Origin: Impatiens glandulifera
Taxonomy: Eukaryota; Streptophyta; Magnoliopsida; Ericales; Balsaminaceae
DNA: 64,000 nucleotides
Assembly (NCBI RefSeq): GCF_907164915.1
Contig: NC_061863.1
Coordinates: forward strand, 45,171,382-45,235,381
Reading direction: 5' to 3'
Position numbers and translations under genes: made by a program. Shown here one piece after another: positions 36,801-52,100 of the stretch (position 1 is its first letter; every line of letters starts with the position of its first letter). The notes under the pieces are model-generated. The model saw only the letters and a list, made by a program, of their open reading frames with translations. It searched no databases and was not told where the DNA came from.

Positions 36801-39411
36801 GTACGTCCATGCCAGCCATCTCTTCAATAGCAGTCATTCTCTTGGTAATGGCACCTTGCTGTGATAGCTTGTGGGAACCGATAGCCATTGTCACTGATAA
36901 CACAGTAGGCATAGCAATTGGAATACCACCAATCAAGAGAACCAGTAAATTGTCAATTCCGTCTCTATACGCCCTATGCTGGATGGGATACATGACAAGG
37001 ATCTCTATAGCCATACCAATGGCAATGGAAATGATACAGAAGTTTCCAATTGATGTCAGAACCTTCTGGAAATGCCCGACTTGGTTGGTGCTGTCCACAA
37101 GATGTGCAGCTTTACCGAAGAAAGTATGAACTCCAGTAGCAATAACAATTGCCTCAAGTTCACCTTGTTTGCAAGTAGAACCTGAGAAAACTTCATCATA
37201 CGGGTTCTTTGTGACTGGCAGTGATTCTCCTGTAAGTGCAGACTGGTCTATCTTTAAAGGATCTCCCTCAAGGAGACGGGCATCAGCAGGAACGATGTCT
37301 CCTAATTTAATGCTAACGATGTCACCTGGCACCAGTATCGCAGCTTCCTGTTCGCTCCATCGTCCATCCCTTAGTACCTAAAGAACACAATTATACCGAC
37401 ACACAATTGTTCAGAAATGTCTTCACGTGCATGAAAATGATAAATACACAATCGTGTATGTATTACCTTAGTCTTTGGAGCAAGATTAGCCATGAGAGCT
37501 GCAGCTGCATTACCAGCATTGTTTTCTTCAATGTAACTGATGGTAGAGTTAATCACTAGCAAGCAAATGATTCCAATGAAATCTTGCCAATCCGGGGGCT
37601 TCCCACCACCATTAGCCAGAGCAATAGCCATGATAGCTGCAGCTTCCATCACCCATGAAAGTGGATTCCACATGAACCCAAGAAACTTTAGAAACTTGCT
37701 CTCCTGTATTCATAAATTATATATATATGTCAGAATGACAAATTTATTATGTCTCTTGCAATTTGGTTTAGAGAAATGAAGGACCTTCTTCTCTTCCAAC
37801 TTGTTTGGCCCAAAGATTTCCAGCCGGTTGTTTCCTTCCTCTGTAGACAAACCCTCCCTCGAACATTTCAGCTGTTCGAACACTTCCTCAATAGGAACCT
37901 TTTCCTGAATTTTTCAAACACAAGACAAACCAAGAAAATATATAAATAATATGATAATAATGCATGAAACTAAGAATATTCTCATGATAAGATGTTGATA
38001 CAAGGAACCAGTACTTCAAGTTCAATTCTACCAAATTAGTAATCAATCCACAAACATCATCAAATACACCCCTAAGTAAGCTTCAATGTTGATTTTGAAC
38101 ATTTTAAAATTGTTCTAAAGTAAAAACACCAAAGATGACTTCACCATGACACCATAAATAAACAACTTTACCAAATTTCCACCTTTTTTATTTTCTAAAA
38201 AAGCCTGTGGATGGAGAGTCAGATTCCACCAGATAGAAAAGATGAATGAATAAGACAACCCAACTATGGCCGGTCGCGTATTAAGTGAACGAGACCCATA
38301 AGTATGACATAATTTTTTTCAGAAAAGTGCCAAAAGATCCTATGGAAGATAAGGCTTAACAAAATCCTGCGGTAGACAATCTGCGCGTGATCATCACGCA
38401 GTAAAAAAGAAGTCAACTTTACCAACTTGTGCCTGCATCACGATTTCTTCCCTTTCCATTCTGTATTTCTTTTTCCCCTTATTTAAAGAATGTTCAGCCA
38501 TATAAATAAATAAAAAATATTTGCACTATATTATTATTATTATTAGTAATGACTTGACAGGAAAATAAATAAATAAATATAATTGTTGTTATAGTACCAC
38601 GGATCGTACAAGACAAATTTCTCCCGAAAACATATAATTACAAACTGTTCATATTCCTCTCTCTAAATATTATATTAAAAATTTAAAACACAATTAATTA
38701 TAATCAATTCTTCACAGTAATCAATAAAATATAAGAACTGGTCCCACTCTATAAAAGACTGTACAATTTTCAGTTATCTTATAAAATATAAATTATTAGC
38801 TTTATATTCCCCGTAAAGTAAGAAAATGAGGCATGAATTTATAGATATATATGTAGATAATTGACTCAAAATATCAAAATCCGACTGTTGAATTTTGATA
38901 AATAATTTCAATAAGAAAGGAGAATATGTAGCTTTTACTTTAATTCCTAAATTAGTGAGATCACATGAAATCAGGATGAAGATTTACTTTGTAATATCTT
39001 TTACCATTTCAAATCACTTTTCCTTAAAGTTCGTGTTCGTTCTCAAGAACACCGTGAAGAAAAGCGCAAAAACTCGCACCGATGACTAACAGTAACAGAG
39101 ATTAATTTGTATATCAGTCAGTACGATGCATAAACAGAAATCAATCAATCAATCAATTATACCGATTCACATACAGAAACGAAAGAACTGTATAACGAAA
39201 GAGATTAAATAACAATCGAGATTTCTAGATCTTAGTTTATTGATTGCATTTTTCAGTAAAATGACCTAGAGATGAAACTGATCGGAGAAAAACACAGGCG
39301 AACGATAAAACTACGATCGAGATAGATATATTGAAAGAGATGGAGAGATATATATACCAGATCAACTGTTTCATTTCTGATTCCTTCGAGGCTGATCGCC
39401 TTAGTTCCCAT
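33883..39411 (-). CDS. PMA: Plasma-membrane H+-ATPase (P-type, P3A)
   Basis: This proton pump couples ATP hydrolysis to H+ export across the plasma membrane. Coding exons on the minus strand: 39358-39411, 37785-37904, 37467-37703, 36616-37377, 36400-36522, 36204-36308, 35965-36109, 35732-35896, 35415-35653, 35282-35314, 35104-35185, 34863-35023, 34598-34771, 34329-34511, 34067-34248 and 33883-33979. They join in frame to 953 codons plus TGA, the usual length. Motifs: [19 protein letters not shown] and TGES (actuator), GIPIAMPTV (M4), DKTGTLT with the phosphorylated Asp near residue 330, KGAPEQ (nucleotide binding), [19 protein letters not shown] (hinge), and GWGWAGVIW near M9. The autoinhibitory C-terminus ends QQHYTV, whose penultimate Thr is the known 14-3-3 regulatory site. 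The first intron is 1,446 bp. The large plus-strand ORF at 36644-37129 is antisense to exon 4. The paralogue cannot be told from sequence alone. Confidence 0.98.
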
Positions 39412-39560
39412 GGCGTAATGAAATCAAGAGCGGATGAGAGAAAATCGAAGATGAGAAGAGATCTCTGCTCAGATCTCCAGCATGAGTCCAATGAGAGAGA
39501 AGAAGAGAGGAGCGATTTGGAGAATTCTGCTTCCCTTTTGTATTTATACCCGCACTCTTC
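39412..39560 (-). promoter_or_regulatory. 5' UTR and TATA box of the H+-ATPase gene
   Basis: On the minus strand GGTATAAATAC (39540-39550) is a strong TATA box, about 130 bp upstream of the ATG at 39411. Transcription probably starts near 39510-39520, giving a leader of about 100 nt that is GA-rich (GAGAGAGAAG-type sequence appears on the plus strand near 39492-39510). Confidence 0.7.
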
Positions 39561-42500
39561 ACGCTAACCCCATATTTTTACGCCGTTAACCCATTTCTAT
39601 ACGATTTCTTTCTGTTACTTTTCTACGCCTTGTTTGGTTTCTTATATCTTTACTATACCCTAAAGAAAGAAAACGTCATTATTATCTTTTATTTATTATT
39701 TATTGGTGTAATTTGTTTTTACAATCTCAATCTGATTTTATCAATTTTTTATTTTATATATATATATCATCTAAGATAATAATTTTAGTCTTTATTTTAA
39801 AAACTAGTATTTATAAAATAAAATTAATATATATATAGTAAATAAATTAAAATTATATTCTAATTTGATTAATGATATAGAAATTAGAAAGCAATTTAAT
39901 CTTGATTGATTCTTAGAATATAATGGATAAAAACACTATGGTAGATGATATCAAGTGATAGGAAAATTTTATAAAAATATTTTAAATGATGAGTTAGTTT
40001 TAATTTTATTTAATTTAATAAATATATAAATAACTGGTACGAGTAGACTTAAGAGACCTCGGTGTAACGGTTTTTTTTTTTGATTCTATTTTGATTGTGG
40101 AGATGATTTAATTCTAGTTAATTAAAAAACAAAAAGTGAAAACAAATAAATAATTATTTAAGTCATTCATGAGGTTTTAAATAATCTTATTTCATGATGT
40201 CCTATTATTTAAAGATTATTTGAATGACTCTTGCCCATGTACTGGTTTTTTAATAAATAAATTAATTTTTTAAATAAGGATTGATTTGTTTAAAAATAAG
40301 GTGGACTTTTTTTTTGTGATATGTTTAAAAATAAGGTGGAATTTTGTTGTGATAAAATAAAAGATATTAATATATATAATGATAAAATAATTTATTTATT
40401 TTGAAATTAGAAGTATTTTTGTATTTTAGTTAATGAATTAAATAACGTGATTGATTAAATATTAGAGGAATGATGTTTGTTTGATTATGATTTGATTTAT
40501 TTTAAAAATGTTAATAAGTTTTTAAGTGTATCAAATTAATATACTATACATAAGATAGTTAAAAACTCATATTAATGCATTAATAATTAATAAGTTACTC
40601 AAACTATAAGGCTTAAATCAAAATTTATTTTTATTTAATTTAATGACATTATAATTGAGTCAAAGCTTAAGATCAAAATAATAGAGTTTAAATAGGTTAA
40701 TTATTATTACTTACCAAACTCATTAAGGTCAAAGAAGATTCTTTTCATAAACAGATTATATATTTGGTAGATTGATATATATATAATAGTTTCCTTTTAT
40801 TCTCTTATTATTATTATTATATATATTTTTTAGAATATTTTTTTTTAAATTATATAAAATAATTTATTTTATCACAAATTCAAAATATGTGAAACTGCAA
40901 TTATATATATAACACTAAGTAATCTTGCTATTTTATCAAGTTTTATTTAACATTTGTTTCAATCTTGATATGTATACTAGCTAATTGTGTAAAAAATACT
41001 ACAATATTTCAGAAAATATAACTGAAATAATTACTCAAATATTTTGATAAAAATGCATTAATCTTTGGTTAAATACCTATCTATTCTTCAAAACTTAAAA
41101 AGAAAATACATAATTATCCAGCCTATATATTTAAATTATTATTATTTTTGTAACATAATATTCATTAAACCTTTGTCAACTCAACCAAAATATTATGGTA
41201 TGAACTACTTAATTATATTTCAAATATGCTAAACTATGCTTCTAAATAGGTTTTATATTATAGAAATTATGCCAATTAATTAAACTGTTACATGGTAATT
41301 TTAGGATGGTGATTACAATGATTTCATGTAATCAAGAAATTATTTTCTTGAAATTAGTTTACTTGACTATCAACACTCATGAGATGATTCAAAACAATTG
41401 GTGCCAAACAATTTTGTTATGAAAAAGGATTATGAGGCTTCTCAATGAAGTGATATAAATGGAAAGAAATGTAAGGAAATAACAAAGTAAAAAGGGAAAT
41501 GTCCACAAGTCAAATGAAGAATTATGGTATATAAGTTGTGAAGAATTGACCCAAATATTGTTAATCATAGACTTAATTGGTTAATTAAAAGAAAAGTCTT
41601 TCCATTGAGTTTGATGGATCAATTACAATTGAATTAAGAGAGGTTTATTATTGTAGATACATTATTTAATCCATTAAGAAGTAGATTTCAAAATTGGTGA
41701 TGACAAAGACAAATTGTTTTAGCAAGATATTGACTTGACTATGACTTTTTTTTTATATTGCTTATGAATTTTGCAACTAGTAAAATCCCAATTAAGAATG
41801 GAAAGATGGGTAGATTTAAAAAATATGGGATAACAAATAAAAAAATTGTATTTAATATATCCATTCTATATGAGAGTAAAATATTATATAAAGCTCGTTC
41901 CATAAATTCAAACCATGCTCCATACTCCATATGCATATGTTGATCGGAACGAATGACTCAATTTAAACTTTTTAAGTTACGGGTAATGTTAGAGACTATC
42001 GAAATTATTGAGAATTGTGGATTAGAGCAACTAAATGAGTGTAATTATAAAATAATGACTCTTACTTTATTTTATATTGAAATTAATCGATGTTATAGAT
42101 AAATTTTGAGCTATATAATTTTTCAGACTAACTAGATTTTCTTGAAAAGCTTGTACAATAAATTCAAGTTCTTTAAAAATTGATATTACACATTGCATAA
42201 TGAGAAAAGAACATGCTTACCAACCTCCTTCCAACTATTTATACCTCCAAAATTTTAATAAAGTAAAAAAAAATGAGGATCAATAATGTTTTTAAAGATT
42301 TGACCAAAATTATAGTATGAATGTTTATGTTTACAAATAATAATAAATTATTTGCAACTTAATATAAATGTTATTAGTGAAAAATAAGTAGTTAAAATGT
42401 TTATTTTGTTAAAGAGAAATATCGATAATTTTCAACATTTACAAAATAAAATTTTAAAATATCATAATTTAACTCTTACTTGATGCATTTCATATTTTTG

Positions 42501-44599
42501 AAAACAAAATTATACTAATTAGAGCTTTTGTATACCAAATTTATAAAGTAAGAAGATTTAAAACTATATATAATCTAACTAAAACAAATATGGAAATTAA
42601 AAAGAATAACTTGTTATAAAATGTGACCCCTTAATTAATGTGTTTAATTTGCAAATTAGAATTGCAATTTTAGTAGGTTTCAATTAAAGGAAGGTATACA
42701 ATCAAAATATTATTTGATTTATCTTACTATACAATGTGCATCTTGGATATTTTTATTAGTAAGGAATTTTTTTTATTAACTAATTATATTTTTCAAATAA
42801 AACATCAAAACAAAAAATAAATTATATAACAAATATAGTCGAACAACAATTTTAAATTGTCATTAACTCATTCAATAATGCAAAACAATAAATTAGGAGT
42901 GAAATTAGAAACTTTATTACACATTCCTTTTAATAATTATATATTTTTAATATTTTATTTTCAAATTACTTGAAGTCTTATTTGAATTTAGTTATTTAAA
43001 TAATATTGATACAGGTTATGAAAATTAAATTATTGAGTTAAAACACTTTAAAAATATATTAATATTTAATGAAAAGTAAATTTTAAAATAAAATAAAATA
43101 TTTTAATAATTTAGTTATAAATTAATTAATTTGACTAATGAATAATAAAATATTTAAAATTAAAATAACTGTTACCAAAAAAATGCCTAAAATAAAAAAA
43201 ATTAACCAAACTTTCAAAATTTAATTTAGTAAGCTATTTTTTTTGACATCTAAGCTAAGCCTGTGATAAGTAAAATTAAATATAATTCAATTGTATCTCT
43301 TTTATTATCTATCAAACAGTACCTAACATAAAATATTTTTGTAATTTGGTAAATCTGCACAATTTTTTAATATAAAGAAATAAATCAAATCATAATAATA
43401 TTGTATTTATTAAATTGAATAATTTATTAATTAAAATATTTTAATAATTAATCTTTAAAAAATTCAATTATTTTATTAAATGTTTTTTTAATCATATGAA
43501 AATTCCAAACAACCTCTAAAATTTTAGATTACACCTTGAATTTGTATTTTTTTTTATTACCAATCTATCAAAACAATTGAGATAATTGTTTTTTAGAAAT
43601 ATAAATATTTTTTACATAAAATTTTGAGATAATTGTTTTAGAAATATATATTGGAATATCTTAGAAAATAATTAACTATTTTTTTGAAATAAAATTGATA
43701 TAAAAAGTGGTATATTAAGATTATTATAGAAAAACAAATCTAAATATTATTAGTATTTAATATTTTAGAATATTATAAAAATTAATAATAAAGATAAATT
43801 AATATTTAACTCTAACTTGAATAATTAGATTATTGAGTTAATAATCAATATGATAGCAACTTCATGAATATTTTAAATTGTAATTAAGAACCTAAATTTA
43901 TTATAATAAATGGTTGAAGTAAATAAAAGATTTATTTAAGTGACCAATATGTTAGATTTTTATATAAAAAAATAATTTTTTAATTTTTTAATTTTGAAAA
44001 ATAACACGGTTCTTATCCCACTTTTATTTAAGCAATTTTAATGAAATTGGAATTATTATAATGAGTTATTTATATTATAATATATATTGGTCAATTAATT
44101 AAAAAAATATACAATCTCAAACAAATTATAAAAATATATTAGTATAAGTTGAGATTTCACCTTTAATTTATTATATATCAGAATAACGTGATTTAAAGGG
44201 ATAATATGGTAAGATTGTGGTCAATTATCTTTTTTTTTTAAAAAAATTTAAAATAAAAATAAAAATTATTTAAAATTATTAAAAGCATTTTTTTTTCATT
44301 AAATCAAATGCAAATCACAATTAACATTAACTAATATCCTGAACCATTACAAACATAAATTTAACATGACTAATATGGTGAACCATTACAAACATAAACT
44401 TAAGAAAATAAAATTACTTTAACCTATAAGAATAATAAAGTTTTATTAATAAATTATGACAATTAGGAAATACTAAGATTAATAATAATAATAATAGCTA
44501 CACATAATGTGATTTATTTATTTATTAATGTTAATTTGGAAATAATATAATAATTGTTAAAATGTTTTTAATTTGAAAATAATATTGGGAGAAATATTT
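39561..44599. other. Long AT-rich intergenic DNA, no gene seen
   Basis: Five kilobases without a supportable gene. Seen only: a SINE middle fragment near 40038-40085 (CTTAAGAGACC then GGTGTAACGG), a small imperfect inverted repeat near 40160-40228 (AGTCATTCA...TGAATGACT), and a short direct duplication near 40272-40350 (GTTTAAAAATAAGGTGGA twice). The paired ORFs at about 41740-41940 are AT-rich and opposite each other; I see no family resemblance. Confidence 0.5.
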
Positions 44600-47500
44600 A
44601 CTTAGTCATCGATTGAATAAAGTCCGTAGGATGGCTTGAGATCGTGTGGTGGTATACTTCAAATAAGGGTCCACACATATTAAACGAAGGGAAATCAATG
44701 AGAATTGACAGGTCAAGTCAGTATTCATTAATAACTTAAAATAAAAAAAATTAAAGTTCTCATTGCAATAATGAAATTATTGGATTTTATTTAATATTTG
44801 AAAAAAAAAAAATTAAAAATTTGTATATTTGACTTTAAAATTAATTTAATGAGTGGGTCTCACAATAAATACTCACAAGTCTTCTATCCCTCCGCCTTTT
44901 CCGAGGCGGTCCCAAACAACATCTACGGTCCCAAACAACATCTACGGTGGAAACTGTCACCGAGCTCTAAATATTTTATTAATTTTCTGACTCGTTACAT
45001 TCGATGCCTGTGTTTGATACAGCTTTTCTTTCAAATAATTTAATATTTAGGATATTTTTTTATACAAAATAATTAAGTTATACAATTAATCATGTTTGTA
45101 TTTAATACTAAAATTTTATAAAAATTATAATAAATGTAATTTTATTTTAAATAATATTTTGTAGTTAAATCAACAACTTACTTAATTTTGTATTTGTTTA
45201 GTAGTACTTTTTTTTGTCAAGAATTACTGAAATTCATTGAATGATTAACGAGTCTTTAAGTCTTTGGATAGTTGAAAATTTTGGATTAATGCGACTCATA
45301 TGATAAAACTACATATTTGAGTTATCATCATAATATCTTTTTGTGCACTATACGGTTGAAGAAAAATCGTTGAATTTTCATATATTCATAATGTTATTAT
45401 CACAATCGTTGAATTTTCATATCATTCATAATGCTATTATAACGTCATTTTTTTAGATTCCTTCTGAAAAAGGCAAGTGATATCTGTCTGGAGTAATTTT
45501 TTTCTATTAATATTTTGTTGTTGTTCTTAAATAATTTTTATCATTTTTAATATATATTTAATATATATTGATATTTTAAAAAATAAAAATAAATTATATT
45601 CACACAATTTTAGAACCCTACAAATATTGTTTTAATATATGAAGCTAGCATAACCTAAAATCATTATTTTTATTTCAATTTAAAACCTTTTAAATGATAA
45701 TATATATCAACAATACTAGTAAAAAAAATAATAATCATATAGATTCAAATATAAATTGAGTTATTGAAAATTTATGAAATGGAACAAATTTAGTACAAAT
45801 GTATATAGTTGCTCTCACACAATGGAAATAATATGTAAATAGGTTTTTCTAATTTTCAGTTTCACTCTTTCAATTAATATTTATTATATTTTGAAGTTGA
45901 TAAATATCCATAATTTTACTATACTTTTAAAGTATTTTGAAGTCATAAGATTTGGTGCACCAAATTTTTTATTTTCATGAGCTCTAGGTAACATTGTGCA
46001 CTTATACACACGTGTGAGATAACAATTTTTCAAATATAATTTATTAAAATATTTGTCTAAGTCAACTATTTTTTCAGGTTATACTATTCACTGGAATATT
46101 ATTTTTTATTTTTTTAGTTTGTAATTTTTATATATTAATTTTATAAAAGAAATGAAATAAAATCTAATAAGTTTCAATTCCATTTCTAATTTACCCATAC
46201 ATAACTTCATATAAAATAATATTTTGCTTATATGAAATCAACATTCCAAGTTCAAACACTTGAGATTGAAAAAATTGTGTTGGTTATGGGTTCCCTTCTC
46301 TATCAATATGTGGACAATCAAAAGGAAAAACATTTTCTTCTTTTTTATTTTATATAATTAAATAAATTTTTATTCATTTTTCTAATATAAAAAATTAAAA
46401 TTATTGATTTTTCATTTCTCATAAATTATATGTTTATTTAAATGCCTCATTTTATTATTTAAATAATCTTGTTTGATATGAATTATGAAAATTTTAATAT
46501 TTAATAAAAAAATAATCATGTTTAAAATAATACACATCATTTGATATGTTAATTAATATAAATTAATTAAAAATATATAAAAACCTTACCTAACAATGCC
46601 CCCAAGGTAAAAACGTGACCGACTTCCTCCTTTATGATGTGCTAATAAATTCAAAGTTGTGGATTAAAATACAATAAATATTAAATTTGACCAGAAAGGT
46701 CAAATAAGAAGGAAAAAAATATCAGACTAAATTAAAAGGCCAATTTATTAATATCTCTTTGTTCAACCCATTAGCCAAGGGCACAATGACTGTTTATTTC
46801 TCTAAAAGCTGCTTGCTCCAGATTACTTAAGATTTTCATCAATTAATTATTTGCCCTTCTCTCTTGATAAATAAATTAGTGATAATGACAAAACACTATC
46901 ATGAAATGTTTAAAAAGTAGTCAAAGTTTATTTGCAATTTTGATGTTTTAAGAAAATATTAATTAATATGGAACCTAATTTAAATTTCACATATTTAAAA
47001 TGGTCCATACAAAACAATAGAGACAACGACCTAATACATGATTACATTTCAGTATTTTAAGGCTAGTTTGATTATATTCATTCCAGATGATGTGTCAAAT
47101 ATTCAAATATTTTGAATCTAATAGTGACCCTCCAAACGTATTTTTTAATGTAAAAAAACTAACACGATCCTTACCATCCTAACTTTTACTTTAATTTAAG
47201 ACGTTTCTAAGTCTATAATTATATCAACCCAATCCAATAATATTATCAATCCAATCTCAATTGAAAAAAATACTCAATCTCGATATAATGTTTTGATATC
47301 GTCAAATTAATATATTATGATCTAATATAAAGTCTATTTATATAACTGAACTAATTGATATATACTTAAATATATTAATTAAATTTAAGATTTATGGATA
47401 TATTTGTTTTTTTAATAATATATTTGAAATTGTTATTATGTCTAGAGTTTAAGTAGCAAATTTGTTGATTAATATCAAAATTGATTAAAATTAGTTTATA

Positions 47501-49134
47501 AACTTGCCTTAGTAAATGTATATGATGGAATAAAAAAAGGATTCAATATATATATCAAATTGTTGAATATATGGTCTATTTTACGATATTAATAGTATAA
47601 CTGTTATAGTATGACCGAATATAAATTATCAATAAATGAATAATTCGATTGAAAATCCAAACATTTTTTTTTGTTTATTCCAATTGCTAACGTTATGTTT
47701 GTTTGATAAATTTATTTTATCATTTTATTTGGTTTCAGCTTATTCGCTAAACGTTTGAGTAAGTTTTATTTTATTTATACGCGATATTTTATTTGTTAAA
47801 ACTAATTTAGTGGTTTATTCGCAATTGCGGTTTATTCACGTTCGTAATGTGATTATTCGTTATTCTTTTCATACATTGATTTTAGATAGAATCCATGTCA
47901 AACAAGGCCTAACATTGCCGAAATTGTTGTACTCTATCTATTATGATTCTCTGCACACGCAATTGAGTTTTATACGCCATTCTTAGGTAATTTGTAATTA
48001 TTATTATTTTTTATATATTTCATTTGATTGAATTTAGCCAGTTATTTTCTTGAATAATTTATGTCTATAAGTATATTTAAAATTTCATATCTTTACCATT
48101 TGTGCAGCTTCAATAGTACGTAATGGACGCCCATCACAAATTAACTTTTTTATTTTGATTTATTTTATACGTACAATTAGTCCTTGGACTCCATTTAGAG
48201 CTTGTTTGGTATGGGTTCATTATTAAACAAATTGATCTCTTTTTAAAGGTTTTATTAATTTTGATCAAATGATCAAAATACTTTTAGTGTATATATTAAG
48301 AAAAATAAAAGTGTATTTTATTGATACAAGACACAATTTCTCAAACTTAGAAACGTACCTAACCTTTCATCATTAATCTAAGTATTTAGTTTTTCACCTT
48401 TCAAAAAAATAATAATCTAAGTTTCGTTATTGGTTAGAATTCATGAGATTAACACATTTAAAATCAATCTCCCCTTCTTTTGGAAAGAAAAGTAAGTAAA
48501 TTTATGTTTTGATTTTGCTACTTAATTTTATTGTAAGACTCAAATTAAGAAAAAATATATTTGTTTTTATTTCATTTTGGGTAAGATAAGGTTTTTCAAA
48601 AATAGAAAAAAATAGAGATAAGATTATGAACCCATTAGAGTTGGTCAAATAAAAAGAATTTTAATTAATATATCAATAATCTCATTTTCGATTTCACTAC
48701 GAACACTAATTATCCGGTTAGGTGCGGTATGTTATTAATAACATCAAATACTCCTTAAAGAATGATATTAAATTAGTGTTATTCAAACATAGGTATAATT
48801 GCTACTTACTAAGGCAACTAAAGAGTGTATAATAAATAAAATAAATGAATGAAAAGTTTTGTCATAGAAAAATGAATGAAATTTTTTTTGTCACTTAATT
48901 GTGTAGAGTAGATTTTGATAATATTGAACCAATAAAGATATTACAAAGGTATTTATATAATCTTCACTATAACTTCCATAAATCTAGAAATAATATTACT
49001 CAGCAAAAAATTAGGAATAATTGGAATTTAATATATTTCTCAATTGAAACTACATCTTATTGAAAACCACCATAAATATTGCAAAAAAAAAATCCATAAA
49101 ATTAATATTGGAAATGTCCATTAACATTTAATCG
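44600..49134. other. AT-rich intergenic DNA with small repeats
   Basis: No gene is supported. At about 44880-44975 lies a small GC-rich patch with a hairpin (CCGCCTTTTCCGAGGCGG) followed by a 20-bp unit (CGGTCCCAAACAACATCTA core) present twice. At 45363-45440 an ATCGTTGAATTTTCATAT block is tandemly duplicated. Near 47690 (GTTATGTTTGTTTGATA) and 47897-47914 (TGTCAAACAAGGCCTAAC) are inverted ends of a possible 0.22-kb MITE. A similar end lies at about 48196 (GAGCTTGTTTGGTATGGG). Confidence 0.45.
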
Positions 49135-52100
49135 AATCCTTTGAAAGATTTTTAGTTAGCGTATAACTTAGGAACCGGAAAGATAACTTTCGTTAGGTGA
49201 TGTCGGCAATTTACGGACTGGTTCTCCACAATTTAAAAGAAGAGTTCTTTAATAAGTTGACAAGAGTGTCTAGTCTATGGAATTTATCGATCATCTTTGT
49301 TGGTGATATGAACGAGGTGAGGGATTTGTTAGAAATAAAGGATGTTAAAAGATTGACTAGTCAAATGAGAGAGTTCTTTAATACTATCGAGAATTTTAAG
49401 CTTGTGGATCCGTCACTTGAAGGAGGACGATACACGTTCAGAAGAGGCAATGCTAATGGTGGGTTCTCCTAGTCTCGCATTGACATGTTTTTGGTTAGTG
49501 AGTCGATATTTCGGGGGTGATTAATATTTTTCAAAAGTTTCTTCCGTGGAGTTGTTCAGATCATGGACCTATTGTACTAGAGCGTAGGGCAGTGGATAAG
49601 TCATGCCGCCCTTTTAGGTTCGAGAATAAGTGGCTGATTAGGGACGACTTTGTGTTGCAAGTGCAAGAATGGTGGGGATCTCAAGTTCTTCGGGTTCGGC
49701 ATCATCAAAACTTTTTATGAATTTGAAGAACTTACGCAAACTATTAATAAGTTGGTATGTAGGTGAACATGTAATATTGTGTGCAAAGGTCAATGATTTA
49801 TATAATAAGATTAATGTTATTGATAAGGTGGAAGAGGTTCGTGATCTTTTGACGGAAGATGTTATCTCTCGTATTTTGCTAGTTAGTAATTTTCTTGAGC
49901 TATGTAAAGGAAAAGAGATTGGGCTACACAACGTAGCATGGCTACTTGGTTGAGAGTTGGGGATAAAAATACAAAATAATTCACAGGGTCTCGATGGCGT
50001 GGGCTAGAAACAATGCGATTAACTCAATTTCGGTGCAGGGTGTTATCCATGATAGTGAGCCTGCGATTTCAAATAGTATTGCGCAATTCTATAAAGATTT
50101 ATTCAAGGAACCACATATGGTCAGACCGGAGTTGGATGGTGTGAATTTTACTACTATTAGTGTGGGAGAAAAGTGCGCATTGAAAGCTCGCTTCACGAAA
50201 AAAGAAGTGGAGGCAGCGGTAATGGATTGTGGGAGTGATAAGGTCCGTGAAGTGATAGATTTACTTTATCATTCTTAAAAAAATGTGACTTTTCCTTAAA
50301 ATGATATCATGGACTCGATCGAGCATTTTACCCATTCTCATCATTTAACAAGAGTTGAAACTCTTTGCTAATCTGACTAATTTGAAAAGCCACGAAACTA
50401 TTAATGTGAAAATTTTTAGACCTATTAGTTTTGTTTCATTCTTCTACAAAATTGTGTCTAAATGTTTATTGAACATGCTACGCATAGTTTTTGAGTTAGT
50501 GATCTCAGCAAATCAGATGACTTTTATTAAAGGTCGTCAAAATTTTTATGCGTCTCTTATTGTAAATGAATGCATTGATTAATAAAATTTTAAGGGAGAC
50601 AAGTGTGCCTTCGTGAAGCTAGATATTGATAATGTGAATTGAGAATTTTATTCGATGTAATTGGTAGAATGGTATGGGAGAAAAGTGGATAGATCGGATT
50701 AAATTCTGCGTGTCGACAACCAAATTCTTTGTAATTATGAATGAAAGCCCTAAACGTTTTTGAAAGTTTGAGGGGAATTAGGAATGGTGATCTTTTGTCC
50801 CCATCCATGTTCTTCATTATAATGATTTTTTTCAAGAATGTTGGTTTTCATTGATCATGCTAGCCTCATTAGAGAGTGGATTGTGGGGTGAGGAGGTCTT
50901 CATTTATCATTTCTCATTTTCTTTTAACGGACGAACCTTATGCATGATTTAAGTCACTCACAGAAATTTCAAGCATCTTTGAGATATTTTTTAGTTGTTT
51001 ATAGTCTATTCTGGATTGCGGGTTAACTTCAATAAGTCTGAGATCTTTTTTTCTCAAATTTCGTATACAATAAAAGAAATATGACACTTTCAAGCATCTT
51101 GGGCTTCAGTCTGGGATCATTTCTGTCTACTTATATTGGGATGCATTTAGGTGCTAAAGTCCGTTTCAAAGCTTATTGGGAACCACTTATCGCCAAAATG
51201 GAAAGAAAGTTATCGATCTGGAAGCATAAGATGATTTCGAAAGGTGGACGTTTAGTTCTCATCAAAATTGTTCTAGAATCCATGCTCACTTACATTTTCT
51301 TATACTTAAAAGTGTGGATGTGAATATGGAAAAAATTATCTGTAGTTTCTTTGGAGGTACTCTGAGTTATCCTTCTGTCATTTTGTTAGATATGATAAAG
51401 TGAAGAAGTTTAAGGACCAAGGATGGTTGGGTATGCGAGATTTGACTTCGTTTAATAAAGTCATTTTATCAAATTGGTGTAGCAAATATTCCCCGGAGTC
51501 TACCTCCTTATAGGCTACTATGATCAAATGTAAGTATGGGCATGCTTGGTCGGACTTGTTCATCAGACCTATTAATTGGGTAGTGGGGTGGGGTGTTTGG
51601 AGTGACATCTCGATATTGTGGAAGTCTTTATGTGAAAAGTATAGATTTTTGGTTGGCGATGACTCTTCGATAAGTTTTGGGATGACATATGGTGCAATGT
51701 GAGAAGTCTTTCCTCATCGTTCTCGTCTCTTACCTCGATCCTTATATGTAGATATGCTACCGTTAATGACATGTTTTACATGAGTTCTAATAATTTTGCA
51801 ATGAGAATCATGTATAGTAGAAGACTAAATGCTGAGAGAGTTAGCTTCACATGATATAATGTTGAATCTGGTGGGGTACAAAGATGTGAATCCTTCTTTG
51901 TGTGTTATTTTGCGTTGGAAAAATATTGATAATCTTAAGATTAGTCATTATTACTCTTTAATTGAGGAGAATGCTCCTTACGATCTCATATGAGAGAAGT
52001 TGTGAGACACTAAGTTCTCATTGAATATCTCATTTTTTGGTTGGAGTGTAATGCATGGAGAGATTTTGACGGATGATAGATGAATGAAAAAATAATGTAT

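Noticed and set aside
36644..37129. 161-codon plus-strand ORF
   Set aside because: It is the exact antisense of the largest H+-ATPase exon. Codon constraint on the sense strand keeps it open, and it has no family resemblance.
41739..41943. Overlapping 61-65-codon ORFs on opposite strands
   Set aside because: AT-rich sequence with hydrophobic filler and no domain or conserved motif.
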